Source of the DNA: Phoronis australis
Lineage: Eukaryota > Phoronida > Phoronidae
Assembly: GCA_002633005.1 (NCBI GenBank)
Contig: NMRA01000598.1
Span: forward strand, 192,198 to 256,197
Reading direction: 5' to 3'
DNA: 64,000 nucleotides
A program made the position numbers and the translations under genes. Of the stretch, positions 9,950 through 21,808 are shown piece by piece. Position 1 is the first letter of the stretch. Each line of letters opens with the position of its first letter. A model generated the notes under the pieces. That model was not told where the DNA came from. It ran no database searches and was given only the letters and a program-made list of their open reading frames with translations.

Positions 9950-12900
9950 CATGGGTTTGTGAGACTTGTTTATTGAAAGTTGAAAAATAGTTAGTTACGA
10001 GGGAGTTATTGTTGATGCTGTACTCTCGTTTCTGCAGAGACCGCGGAATTCAAAAACGATTAGAACGAACGTATGTAAAATGAGAAATTAATTTTTGATG
10101 TCCATCATAGGAATGGTCTACTTTGCGAGCACATTGGTTGTTTGAGATATATGTTGAATGTGTAGTTCAGAGATCACAGGAGGGCCATTTCTGAGCCCAT
10201 ATTGGCGCCCACAAGCGTCGCCTTTTTCTCCCCAGCCAGTCTAGTTGTTTCAACGGCTTAATTTTAGTCGTTCTCCTCATCCTGCAGCTACAAAGTACAT
10301 GTTTAAAGGCCTATGGTCCGAGTTATAGAAGAAAAAACCTCTTAACGCCGTTTAAGCCGGTGTTTTGATGTGACATGGAGTTCAAAAATTTATTAACTTT
10401 CAACACGTGTAAAATTTTTGAAAAAAATCGTTGTAAATACTACAAACGAAATGAAATGTTTACAAAGAATATGATATCCGGAATGTTTTAATAGATGTAA
10501 ACATTACAACAACGCATGCGCAGCCACAGATCTCAGAGGTCAACAGAATTTATACAAATGACGGAGACTAGTTAGTCTATGTAGTGAACGTCCGAAGGAG
10601 AAACGCAATCGTCCTGCTCTACGAGATCCAGAAAGAGACGTGTTAGCCAGTGCAAAAAAAGGCATTACCAACAAACCGTATACCTGTAAGCGACTCGTTC
10701 GACGAGGACACGACTGAATGTTCGAACTCATGAAGGTTTTATATTACAACACGCTGCTTTCGATGGAAAAGTATAAGTCAGTAAGTGTGCTGTTTGTGAA
10801 ATGTTCAGTGACTCGTGTGTACGGTTATAGCATTCACTGATGGGTAACTGATCTCAGTCAGCATACATCGGACCCGAATCATTTTGAATAGCCTCAATTC
10901 GATCAGGTGTTCAGTTTTTGTTGTGCTTACTAATAATAGTACTGATTCAAGCTGACCCGGATTAGTTACACCTTGTTAGTGTTTTAACATATAGTTAAAA
11001 CTGCTAAGGCCCTTTCATTCTAACATGTCGATGTTTTTGGGAGTTGCAGTCAATATGGAGAGTTAACGTCGGTCCTGAATCGAAATTAACTGTGCCAGTT
11101 GACTTCAGCGGAGCGTCGACGCTGCGGTGCAGTATGAATGGTCAACTTCGGTTACATCGAAGAAGTTTAACATTGTTATGGGCCACTGTTATCATCAACA
11201 ATTAGTAGTGTCGTCGCTAATAGCTGCTCATATTTTGTTCGAGTTGTCACCAATCGGATTAGACACAGGTTTTTGTGTCAATTAGCACATGCCAATGTTC
11301 CAAAATTATCACATTAAAAATCCTGGTGTACAAGTGTTGCATCTACACTACGTTGCGGCTACTTCGATGACAACATCGTCAGCTGCAGTTAACTTAGACA
11401 TCCAAAGCCGGTATAAACGGTTCAGTTATTTTCGCAGTTCATGTCGACACTCTTCTCAGACCGGAATTAAGTACAAAAGGGCTTTTAGATCGATTTTAAC
11501 TTGCAAAACAATGTTGCATTTGGTGTAAATAATTGTTGTGGGAGGGGGGGTGACGTTTGTAGGATGTCTTAGTGACTACATTTGGCCATGCCAATAGCTT
11601 TGTTAGAAAGCTCATATCCTTGTTGGTCATACTGAGTACAGTGGGGGAGGGGGGAAGTCTTGGTCAAGATGGCTATACTTGAGAATGACTTACTTGTTTT
11701 GCTTTATTTTTTCCAGTTAGGAGAATACTGACCTCCTACACTTGCCTTTTGTCACGAAAACCAACTGTTCATTTAGACCATGTGTCATTAGTACGATATT
11801 GATCTCGAATTGTTCCTTGATAAAAATAGGTGTGGATTTTGGGCTCGAAAATCTCCAGCAATGTGTTACTACTTGAGAGTTTCTTTAGGTTGACGCGTCA
11901 CACCCAGTTCATTGCCTTGACGATCAATGGTTTTGCGATGACAACAAATGTCATTTGATCTATCAAAAGGAACTATCATTGCTTCATTGAACATTTGACA
12001 CTAATTTTAAAGTTACCTTTGCACAGTAGCTTGACGTGGATATAGACTGTTGTCAATACAAAAGGACACGGCTATATTTTTATATTACTCACTTTACCTA
12101 CAGCATATAAGTCTGACAATTTTACTTTTCATACATGTAAACCAATAACCCTTGATCACTGCCTACATGTGACTCCAAAACTGTGATAGGCTTACAGTAC
12201 CTGCTTTGTAATTGAAGTGTTCATGTGACTTGGTTCATGTTGAGTCTATCAACCATCGTCATTTGCTTTTGTTGATCCACGTGGTTGTGTGAATTGACTA
12301 CGTAATTAAAATAAATTTGTTCACGACTTCAAACATATTTTGATTAGTTACATGTCATGCAGCAACTCTTGTTTGAATTTACATTTCTGTTGTGTTGAGA
12401 ATTACTGCAGTGAAATGCATTTGATGTTATACAGGTTAAACTTCGGCAGTGAAAATTCATTTTTAATTGTTCGTTAATGCTACTATAAACCTGCCTTCCT
12501 TCAAATAAACTTGACTATTTATTGCCTCGGCCCTTACTCAAAGTGCAAGTAATTCCTGGAATTAGTAAGAACCGACAGTCTGTTATAGCTCAAGCTCAGT
12601 TTATCAAGTTTCCTTGAAACAGCTTGTCATATTCTTTAGGTGAATTTGTTAAAAGCGAAGAAACCCATCCTCACCTAGGTAAAGAAATTTACTGATAGTC
12701 GGTCTGATGCAGAAAATGGTGTAAATTAAAAGTTACTTTATTGTTGATGGAATGTTGGTTTGTAGCAACTTTACCAGTTGTGTTTCATTACATTTAAGTC
12801 TTCATCCGATTTTCAGTATGAAACTAAGAAATGGCATTGGGCATAAATTTTGTTTATTAGTACCACAAAGAAATTATATTTATCTGAGTACTAAGTAGTA

Positions 12901-13239
12901 GACAAAACAAATATATGCATTAGACACATAAAATACGGTACCTGAGTAAATTACATAATTTGTTTGACTGCAAGCAAAGTAGATAAATCAGTACGATTTG
13001 TGACATAACCCTTGCATTATGAAAATATGTTGGGGTAGGCACCTTTTGTTGTAGTTGGTACCTTTGTCGAAGGCCAGTACATCATTACAGTAGACTCTTG
13101 CCAGTTCCTCATTTATGACGAAGAAACCGAAAGTCCTGAATGAAAAATAAAAATAAAAATAAAAATAAAATTTTCTTCATAGCCATGTATAAGAGAAAAA
13201 ATCCTTCATTAACTAGTGTACTTCAAAAGCTGAATAGCT
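9950..13239. other. No gene recognised; possible LTR end near 10200
   Basis: No domain-bearing frame. A primer-binding-site-like string, TTGGCGCCCACAAGCGTCG, sits at 10202-10220, compatible with the end of an LTR whose U3 would hold the heat-shock-like promoter at 9.8-9.9 kb. No matching second LTR or gag/pol follows. A short frame at about 10578-10718 (+) encodes a basic peptide of unknown nature. Confidence 0.35.
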
Positions 13240-13440
13240 TGGAGAATGCGAACAATTTGTCCACTCAGCACGCCATATTTTTGGTCACATCACGTCACCT
13301 AATGAATGTAAGTCCGAAAAGATTTCTTCCCTAGACGGGGACGGAGGCAGAAAACTTTTTGGATTGATATTCATTAGGTCACGTGATGTGACCAAAAAGA
13401 TGGCGTGCTGACGGGACAAACCGTTCGCGACATTTTTTCC
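13240..13440. mobile_element. Hairpin MITE
   Basis: Arms of about 75 bases (13240-13315 and 13360-13440) are inverted copies, including GGTCACATCACGT with its partner ACGTGATGTGACC and CAGCACGCCAT with ATGGCGTGCTG. The loop is about 45 bases. It has no coding capacity. Boundaries are approximate and no target duplication was fixed. Confidence 0.75.
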
Positions 13441-13885
13441 ATGCCTTACTGAAAAAGATATATTTATACATACCTTATAGAATGTACTGTTGGCAATCCA
13501 TTGTTATGGCTATTTTGGTATTTATACTTAAATTTCAGATAAACAATAAACAAAATTCAAATCAGGAATGTGTTTTATTGTGTTTTGTTTAGTTTGACTA
13601 AAACTGGACCTTATCATGAACCTGCCAATAATCCATAGATAGTCTTTATGAATATTCATGTCACAGGCATACTGTCAGGGCCGTAATAATGTTTCCACTT
13701 CATATTTGCCAAGTAAAGCTTTAGTCCAGTTATCATGAATACCTAATAGCCTGGAAATAATTTGTTTACATTTTCTCAATAAGTAACAATTATGAGCACA
13801 TTTTCAGATAATTTATTTATTGGGTATTTGTCCGAAACATTTATGTTGAGTGCAAGATCAAATCTCTAGCCAGAGCTTTTGAAGG
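13441..13885. other. No gene recognised
   Basis: A+T-rich spacer between the hairpin MITE and the BEL/Pao LTR; no structure noted. Confidence 0.45.
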
Positions 13886-14730
13886 TGTTGTGTTTATGTT
13901 TACGTTAGAATCGGGCATGTGACTACAGCTGATGGGATGAGTGCAGTGTGTGGGTTGATGACTCTAGGAAACATGGCTTGTTATGTAATAGTGTTACTCA
14001 TATAGTTCCGTGCAGTAGTTGTAGTGAGTTCTATGTATAATTGGATATATTCCAAGAAATAACCTTTAAATATGGCCATGCTCGTAGTACAGCTATTCAT
14101 TGACAAGAGAATTCGGTGCCAAATTTGGTAAGGGCAAGTAAAATCACGAAAAATGACTAGATTAGTCATAGGGTTAGAATCATATAAATTCTGAATGAGT
14201 AGGCATTTTACAGCAGTTCAGAACGGAGATGTAAACGGGTTAAGACGTAGTGAAGCAGTTTATGAAGTTAAAACCGATGTAGCAGGACTTTGATTCCTAC
14301 ACAGAAGTAAGTAGTTATTTACTATTATTCGTATTGTAATGTTTAAGTAAAATGAGGTTTATTTAGAATTATTGTCAAATAGAAAGCTCAGAAATATGTT
14401 TGACTATTATGAAAAATAGCGTGAATAAGAAATAACGAAAGTTTAAATAGTTTAATACAAGTATGTTTGAATATGATGCAGTTATCATGGAAATTAGATC
14501 AGTAATGTGTTTAGATTTACCAAAATAACAAGCTAGGAATCTTATTACGGTAACTTATGTTGATATTGGAATTATAAATAGTGTTCGACAAGTAATTGTT
14601 ATTTAGATTAATTAGTTTCTAATATTTTGTAATTTGTTGTTTACAGATCGAATAAATATACTATCATTTATATGATTTAAAGAGGAATCCTAGTTCTCAT
14701 TGGTTTCGGCCTTGAGCCTGTCAGCGGTAC
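13886..14730 (+). repeat. 5' LTR of BEL/Pao element
   Basis: The left edge TGTTGTGTTTATG recurs at 20047 and 21660, each time right after a purine-rich tract. The right part, from TATACTATCATTTATATG to CAGCGGTAC, recurs at 21735-21808. This defines an LTR of about 845 bases. TATAAA at 14183-14188 and AATAAA at 14651-14656 are plausible U3 and R signals. The 3' edge is set by where the two copies diverge (after GGTAC), so it may be off by a few bases; the usual CA end is not evident. Confidence 0.8.
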
Positions 14731-14757
14731 TCAGCATTCGATTTCTTGAGATAACGA

Positions 14758-15633
14758 TTGTTACGGACGTGCCCTGACTATGGAATTAGTGGAAACTGCC
14801 AGACGCGCCAGGAGGTCGCAGCGTTCACTAGAGTCAGCAATACTCTAGCTGAATTAATTGGAAGTGACGTGGACAAAACAAAAATACAGGAGTACTTTGA
14901 TAAGTTGTCCGTGGCGTATGGTAATTTGACGGACAAGCATGAGGCATATGTTTGTCACCTTGACGACGATGACCAGTATGAAGAAGAGGAACAGTGGTTG
15001 GAAACGATGCACAGAGCATTTGTAGACCACGAAATACGAGTGTTCCAGCTATGCAGCATCAAGGAAGAAAACAACGGGACAACTGAGCCAACCGACGAGA
15101 CGACTGAGACCGATGAGACAGCAGCGACTGTCACCGGAGATATAGCAGCGACCGGAGAGACAACAGAGACTGTGACCGGAGATACAGCAGCCGCTGCGAC
15201 CGAAGTGATGGCAACGACCGGAGAGATTACAGAAGCAGACGCAAGCAGTGTAAACGTTGTGACTGACAATGATAAACACTCAGTGTTTAAATTGGAAAAA
15301 CATAGACTTCTGAAGTTTGGAGGTGATGTAAGAGAATATGTAAGTTTTAAGGATGATTTCCAGTACATGGTTGGAAACAGATATAGCAAGAGGGATAGCA
15401 TAGCACTGTTAAGGAATAGCTTGCAAGGTAAGCCTCTTGATCTGATTAAGGGCTTAGGTTCAGATTATGATGCTGCTTGGGCTTATTTAGATTCAGTGTA
15501 CGGGGACCCACGTTATGTGGCTGATGTAGTTTTGCAAGATTTAAGTAAATTTAAAGGTTTACAGCCAGCCGAGGATAGCAGGTTTTGCGAATTAGTTCAC
15601 TTGTGCGCAGAAGTTATAATACTCTTAAATTAG
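14758..15633 (+). pseudogene. BEL/Pao gag, N-terminal part
   Basis: This 291-codon frame encodes an acidic, Thr/Glu-rich linker (about residues 95-170) followed by a gag-like region (KLEKHRLLKFGG, near residue 180). That region resembles the capsid-proximal part of BEL/Pao gag. It has no good ATG at its left edge. An ATG at 14782 in another frame begins a basic stretch typical of such gag starts and stops within about 22 codons, so a frameshift near 14.82 kb is likely. The frame runs out at 15631, and the homologous reading continues in another frame from about 15.6 kb. Confidence 0.75.
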
Positions 15634-16361
15634 TGGGGCGTCCATATGACATGGATAACAATCACATATTAGCTATTATTGAGCAACGCATGTGTCATGA
15701 AGATAGAAGGTTGTGGGCTCGCGAGTTAGAGCGCGAAAAAGATGAGGCATCACTTTCTAGGCTCCTGGAATGGATGAGCGGCGACATGAAGACTCGGATG
15801 CGTGCCTCAGCTGCGATTAGAACGAGTACACAGAATGCAAAATCCCTTCATCATGTATCCACCACAAGTAGCGAGCGACCCTCAGCCCACAAGTGTTGGC
15901 TGTGCAAATCATCAACACACTGGCCAGACCAATGCCAACAATTGAAACAGCTAACGCCAGAACAGCGACTGGCAAAAGTTAGAGAAGAACAAGTATGCTT
16001 CTGTTGCTTGAAGAAAACAAGCAAAAGCCACTGGTCCACCAATTGTTCCCGACGAAGGCAATGTCCAGATAAAGATGACGGCACCCAGTGCAGGTATCAC
16101 CACCATCCGCTTTTGCACACGCGCGTCAGTCAGAATGCACGACCAACAGGTTTCGTGTACGCAGCATCACAGAGTGGCGAAGTGCATGCGGCTTCACGAA
16201 GTGGCAAAGGTGATGTACTTTTACCAATTCTCACGACACAAGTTTGCGGCCAGAAAGGGAATAGGGACACTAATGTTTTAATAGATTCCGGAGCGCAGCT
16301 TAGCCTGATCACCACAGAATTAGCAAAAGAGTTAGGTGTTGAGGGGAAACTATTTCCATAG
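15585..16361 (+). pseudogene. BEL/Pao gag C-terminus and aspartic protease
   Basis: This is the continuation of gag in a shifted frame. Two zinc-knuckle-like Cys/His clusters are visible: CWLCKSSTHWPDQC and CFCCLKKTSKSHWSTNC (about residues 103-150). Near the end, VLIDSGAQLSLI carries the DSG-type active site of a retroviral-type aspartic protease. The frame is lost within the protease at about 16.35 kb; downstream similarity resumes in a different frame and meets a TGA at 16493-16495. Confidence 0.8.
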
Positions 16362-16585
16362 ACATAACCAAGTTAGGAGGCGAGGTTGAACAGATGTCAA
16401 CCAAAGTTTACCAGGTAAAGGTAAAATCAAAACTAGATGGCAGTCTGCATAGGATAAAGGCAATAGGTATCCCGAACATCAGCAACGCGACATGAGAAGT
16501 TAGACTTGACGGGGCAGCACGAAAACTTGGGGTCAGTCCAAACCAGCTGACTAGAGAAGGCGGACCAATAGGCATTTTAATAGGA

Positions 16586-17023
16586 GTGGACCATCCTAGA
16601 GTACACGCAGGTCCCATGACAGAAATTGGAAAGTTAGTGGCAAGGCAAACACCACTTGGGTGGGTGGTGCTAGGGCCACTGGATGATGTAGTTAACAAAT
16701 TACATGACAGTCAGCGGGTCTTACATGTACAAATCAGACAGGATGTAGGCCTAGACATCACTGATTTTTGGAAAACTGAATCCATGGGTGCAGGCAACAA
16801 GTTCAATGATTGCGACGCAGGGAAATTAAATAAGACAGAAGCTGACGAGGAAAAAATAATTCGAGATTCCAGCAAGAAGGTTGGAAATCAGTGGTTGATT
16901 CCTTACCCTTGGGTCAAGGATCCTAAGCAGTTATCAAACAACAGAGTACAAGCAGAAAAAAGATTGGCTTCAACTGAGAAAAGGCTGCAGCAGAAAAACA
17001 TTGCGAAGGCATACGATCAGTAG
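16586..17023 (+). pseudogene. BEL/Pao protease-RT linker region
   Basis: This 145-codon segment lies between the TGA at 16493 and the TAG at 17021. It contains GILIGVDH-like and TPLGWVVLG-like strings, usual for the BEL/Pao stretch between protease and reverse transcriptase. The TAG that ends it is in frame with the large pol frame starting at 17024, so a single codon separates the two. Confidence 0.7.
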
Positions 17024-20002
17024 ATGATGGAGATGGAACAAATGAAGTTTAGTAGAAAAGTTAATTCTTACAAGGGACCAGTACACTACATAATGCATCA
17101 CCCTGTAGTGAGAATGGACAAGCCAAGTACCCCGGTAAGAATTGTTTTTAATTCATCTTCGTCATATGAAGGACACCGACTCAATGATTACTGGCTAAAA
17201 GGACCAGATTTGTTAAACAGTCTTTTTGGAGTAGTTTTGAGGTTCAGAGAAAACCATGTTGCCATTGTGGGAGATGTGTCCAAGATATACCACAGAATTC
17301 TAATTCCAGTAGAAGACCAGCATGTACACAGATTCTTGTGGAGAAATTTTGAGCAGCGAACACCAGATACCTATGTAAGCACGGTATTGACCTTTGGAGA
17401 TAAACCGGCACCAGCCATGGTACAGATAGCACTACGCAAGACAGGTGAAGAAAATGTTAAAAATTATCCAGAAGCAGCCAGAATATTGAAGATTAATACG
17501 TATATGGACGACATATGCGAATCGGCCAAGACTGAAAGCGAGGCACAGAGACTTAGCGAGGATGTGAATAAGGTACTCGCTACTGGAGGGTTTGCAGTAA
17601 AGGGATGGGCTTCCAACAGGAACCTACAATGCAACAAACAGGAAAACACAGAGCTAAATTCTTTGCATGGAATAGAGAAAGTATTGGGAATTTCATGGAA
17701 CAAGAACACAGATGAACTGACGTTCAAAACAGCACTGCAAGCAATTGTAAGTGACAAAGTGAGGTTGACCAAGAGAAAGATACTTAGTCAAGTAGCGAGG
17801 ATATTTGATCCTATTGGATTTGCAGCAGCAGTCATTATTAAAGCGAAGATAGGCATGCAGAAACTATGGCAGTTGGGCTTAGACTGGGATGAAGCTGTCC
17901 CACCAACGGTTAATGAAGAATGGTTAGCTCTCTTTGAAGAAATCGTACGCTTAGGTAACAGATCCTTTCAAAGATGCCTGACGCCAGCAGATGCTATTGG
18001 ATCACCAATGTTATGCATATTTTCTGATGCATCACAGGATGCATTTGGAGCATGTGCCTATGTAAGATGGAAGTTAAGCGATAGAAGTTTCGGAGTAAGA
18101 TTTATAGCAGGCAAGTCGAGAGTTGCACCTCTGAAGCAACTAACTATTCCAAGGCTTGAATTGCAGGCAGCGGTATTGGCTTCTCGTCTAGGAAAGACAA
18201 TTCAAGAAGAATCGAGATTTGCCTTTGAAGAAGTAAAATACTTCGTCGACAGCCAGATAGTCTTAGCATGGATTCACAGTCCATTTAGAAGTTTCAAGGC
18301 TTTTGTTTCAGCTAGAGTTGGAGAAATACAGAGTCATTCAAATCCAGCTCAATGGAGATTTATTCCAGGGACAGAAAATGTTGCAGATGACATATCCCGT
18401 GGAATTTCGGTAGAACAACTGAATCAGAGATGGCAAGAAGGCCCAGAGTTTCTGAAGAAATCTGAAGATGAATGGCCACAGAGTAAAGAAGATGGAAATG
18501 TTTTACAAGAAGATACACAAGAACGCAAGAAGGTTCACGTGATTCAAGAAGTAGAAAGAATTCAACTAGTTGTTGATTGTACAAGATTCTCCAATTGGCG
18601 TAAACTATTACGAGTTACAGCACTGGTTTTAAAGATGCAAGAAAAAATACGCAGACGACGACAAGGCAATCGGCAAGAGTTTACAGTACTACCACCGTCT
18701 CCAGCGGACATTCTGAGAGCAGAGAATTACTGGGTCAGAGAAGCACAGAAAGAACTTAAGAATAGAATACAGGATGGCGCTTTTGTGACACTTTCACCTT
18801 TCACTGATGAGGAAGGGCTGATACGTGTTGGTGGTAGAATTGACAAAGCAAATCTACCATATGAATCAAGACATCCAGTATTGTTACCGCACAGTCACTA
18901 TATCTCGAAGTTGATTGCAGTTCAGATGCACAGAATAGGACATAGTGGAGTTGCAGCGACAACGGCAAAAATCAGACAAAGATTTTGGATCCTGAAAGCA
19001 CACGACTTAGTAAAGCGCATCAAATATCAATGTACCTTTTGCAGAGAAATGAACGCAAGACTAGAGACACAGTTTATGGCTGATTTACCAGAAAGAAGAC
19101 TTATGCCATACACACCCCCATTTCTTCATGCATCATGCGACTATTTTGGACCTTACAATGTAAAGATTGGTAGAAACAAGACAACGAAGCATTATGGAGT
19201 AATCTTCACATGTCTGAATACCGGAGCAGTCCATTTGGAGATGGCTACAGATTGTTCAACGATGGAGTATCTCCAAGTGCTCAGAAGATTCTTCTCCATA
19301 AGAGGATACCCTCAGACACTCACAAGCGATAATGGTGCTCAATTTGTAGGAGCAGAAAGAGAGCTTCGTGAGATGATCAGAGGATGGGACATACAAGCGA
19401 TACAAGAGTTTGGCGTAGAAAAGAGTATGAAATGGCAATTCATTACTCCAACAGCACCACATCAGAATGGTCGTGCTGAAGCACTGGTGAAGACATGTAA
19501 AGCAGCACCTAAAGCAGCAATTGCAGCGCAGTTACTCACACCATTTGAGTTATACACGTGTCTACTGGAAGTGGCTAACTTGTTGAACCAGCGTCCAATA
19601 GGAAGAATTCCTAATGACCCAGATGATGGTTCATATTTGTGTCCAAATCACATACTTTTGGGAAGAGCAACACCAAATGCACCTCAAGGTCCATTCAAAG
19701 AAACTCGCAATCCTAGACACCGAGTAGAGTTTGTACAACGACTTATAGATTCCTTTTGGAAAAGATGGTCAAGAGATGTCTTACCAACATTGGTACCAAG
19801 GACCAGATGGAATTACCAGAGAAGAAATGTCAGCATCGGAGATGTTGTAGTCATTGCTGACCCGAATGCTCTAAGAGGGAAATGGACTCTTGGAAAAGTC
19901 GAGCAGGTTTTTCCAGGTGCTGACGGACGGGTTAGAAATATTGATGTTCCCACTAGTAAGGGATTATTAAGTAGACCAGTTACTAAAGTAGCAGTGATAT
20001 AA
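17024..20002 (+). pseudogene. BEL/Pao pol: reverse transcriptase, RNase H, integrase
   Basis: A 992-codon open frame. The reverse transcriptase has VRIVFNSSS early and the catalytic YMDD at residues about 160-163. RNase H shows FSDAS (about 333) and VDSQIVLAW. The integrase has a His/Cys zinc-binding region (HRIGHSG to CTFC, about 635-675) and a DDE set: Asp in CDYFGP (about 705), Asp in SDNGAQF (about 768) and Glu in GRAEAL (about 816). Enzymatic motifs are intact, but gag and protease upstream are broken. The frame ends at TAA 20000-20002, where copy 2 keeps reading for ten more codons. It should reverse-transcribe and integrate element RNA; here it is a decayed copy. Confidence 0.9.
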
Positions 20003-20033
20003 CCAGTAGAGGGGCATGAGGACTAACTCCTCA

Positions 20034-20046
20034 TAGGGGGGGAGGG
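20034..20046 (+). other. Polypurine tract of copy 1
   Basis: AGGGGGGGAGGG lies directly before TGTTGTG, the left edge of the 3' LTR. This is where plus-strand synthesis would start. The matching tract of copy 2 is at about 21650-21659. Confidence 0.75.
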
Positions 20047-20123
20047 TGTTGTGTTTATGTTTATGTTAGAATCGGGCATGTGACTACAGCTGATGGGATG
20101 AGTGCAGTGTGTGGGTTGATGAC

Positions 20124-20124
20124 N
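20124..20124. other. Assembly gap (N) inside an LTR
   Basis: The N follows about 77 bases of LTR, and the sequence resumes in the middle of pol of another copy. The real gap must therefore hide most of an LTR and probably several kilobases of element. Confidence 0.8.
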
Positions 20125-20380
20125 AGATACACAAGAACGCAAGAAGGTTCACGTGATTCAAGAAGTAGAAAGAATTCAACTAGTTGTTGATTGTACAAGA
20201 ATCTCCAATTGGCGTAAACTATTACGAGTTACAGCATTGGTTCTAAAGATGCAATAAAAAATACGCAGACGACGACAAGGCAATCGGCAAGAGTTTACAA
20301 TACTACCACTGTCTCCAGCGGACATTCTGACAGCAAAGAATTACGGGGTCAGAGAAGCACAGAAAGAACTTAAGAATAGA

Positions 20381-21640
20381 ATGCAGGATGGCGCTTTTGT
20401 AACACTTTCACCTTTCACTGATGAGGAAGGGCTGATACGTGTTGGTGGTAGAATTGACAAAGCAAATCTACCATATGAATCAAGACATCCAGTATTGTTA
20501 CCGCACAGTCACTATATATCGAAGTTGATTGCAGCTCAGATGCACAGAATAGGACATAGTGGAGTTGCAGCGACAACTGCAAAAATTAGACAAAAGTTTT
20601 GGATCCTGAAAGCACACGACTTATTAAAGCGCATCAAATATCAATGTACATTTTGCAGAGAAATGAACGCGAGACTTGAGACACAGTTTGTGGCTGATTT
20701 ACCAGAAAGAAGACTTATGCCATACACAACCCCATTTCTCCATGCATCATGCGATTTTTTTGGACCTTACAATGTAAAGATTGGCAGAAACAAGACAACG
20801 AAGCATTATGGAGTAATCTTCACATGTCTGAATACCGGAGCAGTCCATTTGGAGTTGGCTACAGATTGTTCAACGATGGAATATCTGCAAGTGCTTAGAA
20901 GATTCTTCTCCATAAGAGGATACCCTCAGACACTCACAAGCGATAATGGTACTCAATTTGTAGGAGCAGAAAGAGAGCTTCGTGCGATGATCAGAGGATG
21001 GGACATACAAGCGATACAAGAGTTTGGCGTAGAAAAGAGTATGAAATGGCAATTCATTACTCCAACAGCACCACATCAGAATGGTCGTGCTGAAGCACTG
21101 GTGAAGACATGTAAAGCAGCGCTTAAAGCAGCAATTGCAACGCAGTTACTCACACCATTTGAGTTATACACGTGTCTACTGGAAGTGGCTAACTTGGTGA
21201 ACCAGCGTCCAATAGGAAGAATTCCTAATGATCCAGATGATGGTTCATATTTGTGTCCAAATCACATGCTTTTGGGAAGAGCAACACCAAATGCACCTCA
21301 AGGTCCATTCAAAGAATCTCGCAATCCTAGACACCGAGTAGAGTTTGTTCAACGACTTATAGATTCCTTTTGGAAAAGATGGTCTAGAGATGTCTTACCA
21401 ACATTGGTACCAAGGAACAGATGGAATTACCAGAGAAGAAATGTCAGCATCGGAGATGTTGTAGTCATTGCTGATCCTAATGCTCTAAGAGGGAAATGGA
21501 CTCTTGGAAAGGTCGAGCAGGTTTTTCCAGGTGTTGACGGACGGGTTAGAAATATTGATGTTCGCACTAGTAAGGGATTATTAAGTAGACCAGTTACTAA
21601 AGTAGCAGTGATATACCCAGTAGAGGGGTATGAGGACTAA
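20381..21640 (+). pseudogene. BEL/Pao integrase, copy 2
   Basis: A 419-codon open frame equivalent to the C-terminal part of copy 1 pol. It contains the His/Cys zinc region, the DDE residues (CDFFGP, SDNGTQF, GRAEAL) and the C-terminal DNA-binding region with NALRGKWTLGKV. It ends ...PVEGYED before TAA, ten codons beyond the stop of copy 1, which shows that copy 1 gained an early stop. It lacks the reverse transcriptase because the left part lies in the gap. Confidence 0.85.
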
Positions 21641-21733
21641 CTCCTCATGGGGGGGAGGGTGTTGTGTTTATGTTTATGTTAGAATCGGGCATGTGACTAC
21701 AGCTTATGGGATGAGTGCAGCGTGTGGGTTGAT

Positions 21734-21734
21734 N
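21734..21734. other. Assembly gap (N) inside the second LTR
   Basis: The N replaces about 700 bases of LTR present in the 5' copy (about 13960-14656). LTR sequence flanks it on both sides. Both LTR gaps break at almost the same LTR position. Confidence 0.85.
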
Positions 21735-21808
21735 TATACTATCATTTATATGATTTAAAGAGGAATCCTAGTTCTCATTGGTTTCGGCCTTGAGCCTGTC
21801 AGCGGTAC

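Larger units (their letters stand above)
13886..20123 (+). mobile_element. BEL/Pao LTR retrotransposon, copy 1 (decayed)
   Basis: Order: 5' LTR, gag with zinc knuckles, aspartic protease, reverse transcriptase, RNase H, integrase, polypurine tract, start of the 3' LTR, then an assembly gap. This order with a long pol is typical of BEL/Pao. The reading frame is broken at least four times: frame changes near 15.6 kb and 16.35 kb, a TGA at 16493 and a TAG at 17021. A frameshift near the gag start is also likely. An early stop shortens pol by ten codons relative to copy 2. The 3' LTR is cut off by the N at 20124. Confidence 0.9.
20125..21808 (+). mobile_element. BEL/Pao element, copy 2 (3' part only)
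   Basis: The sequence resumes at a point equivalent to about 18511 of copy 1 and runs through the RNase H-integrase linker and integrase to a polypurine tract and an LTR. The LTR has its middle replaced by an N at 21734. The two copies differ by only scattered substitutions. A GAA codon of copy 1 is TAA here (20255-20257). No target duplication links 13881-13885 with the right flank after 21808, so the two copies are not one simple insertion. Confidence 0.85.

Noticed and set aside
14955-15401. 148-codon minus-strand frame
   Set aside because: Antisense shadow of the BEL/Pao gag linker.
13886-21808. A single BEL/Pao insertion spanning both copies
   Set aside because: pol is present twice and three LTR starts are seen (13886, 20047, 21660), with no shared flanking duplication.
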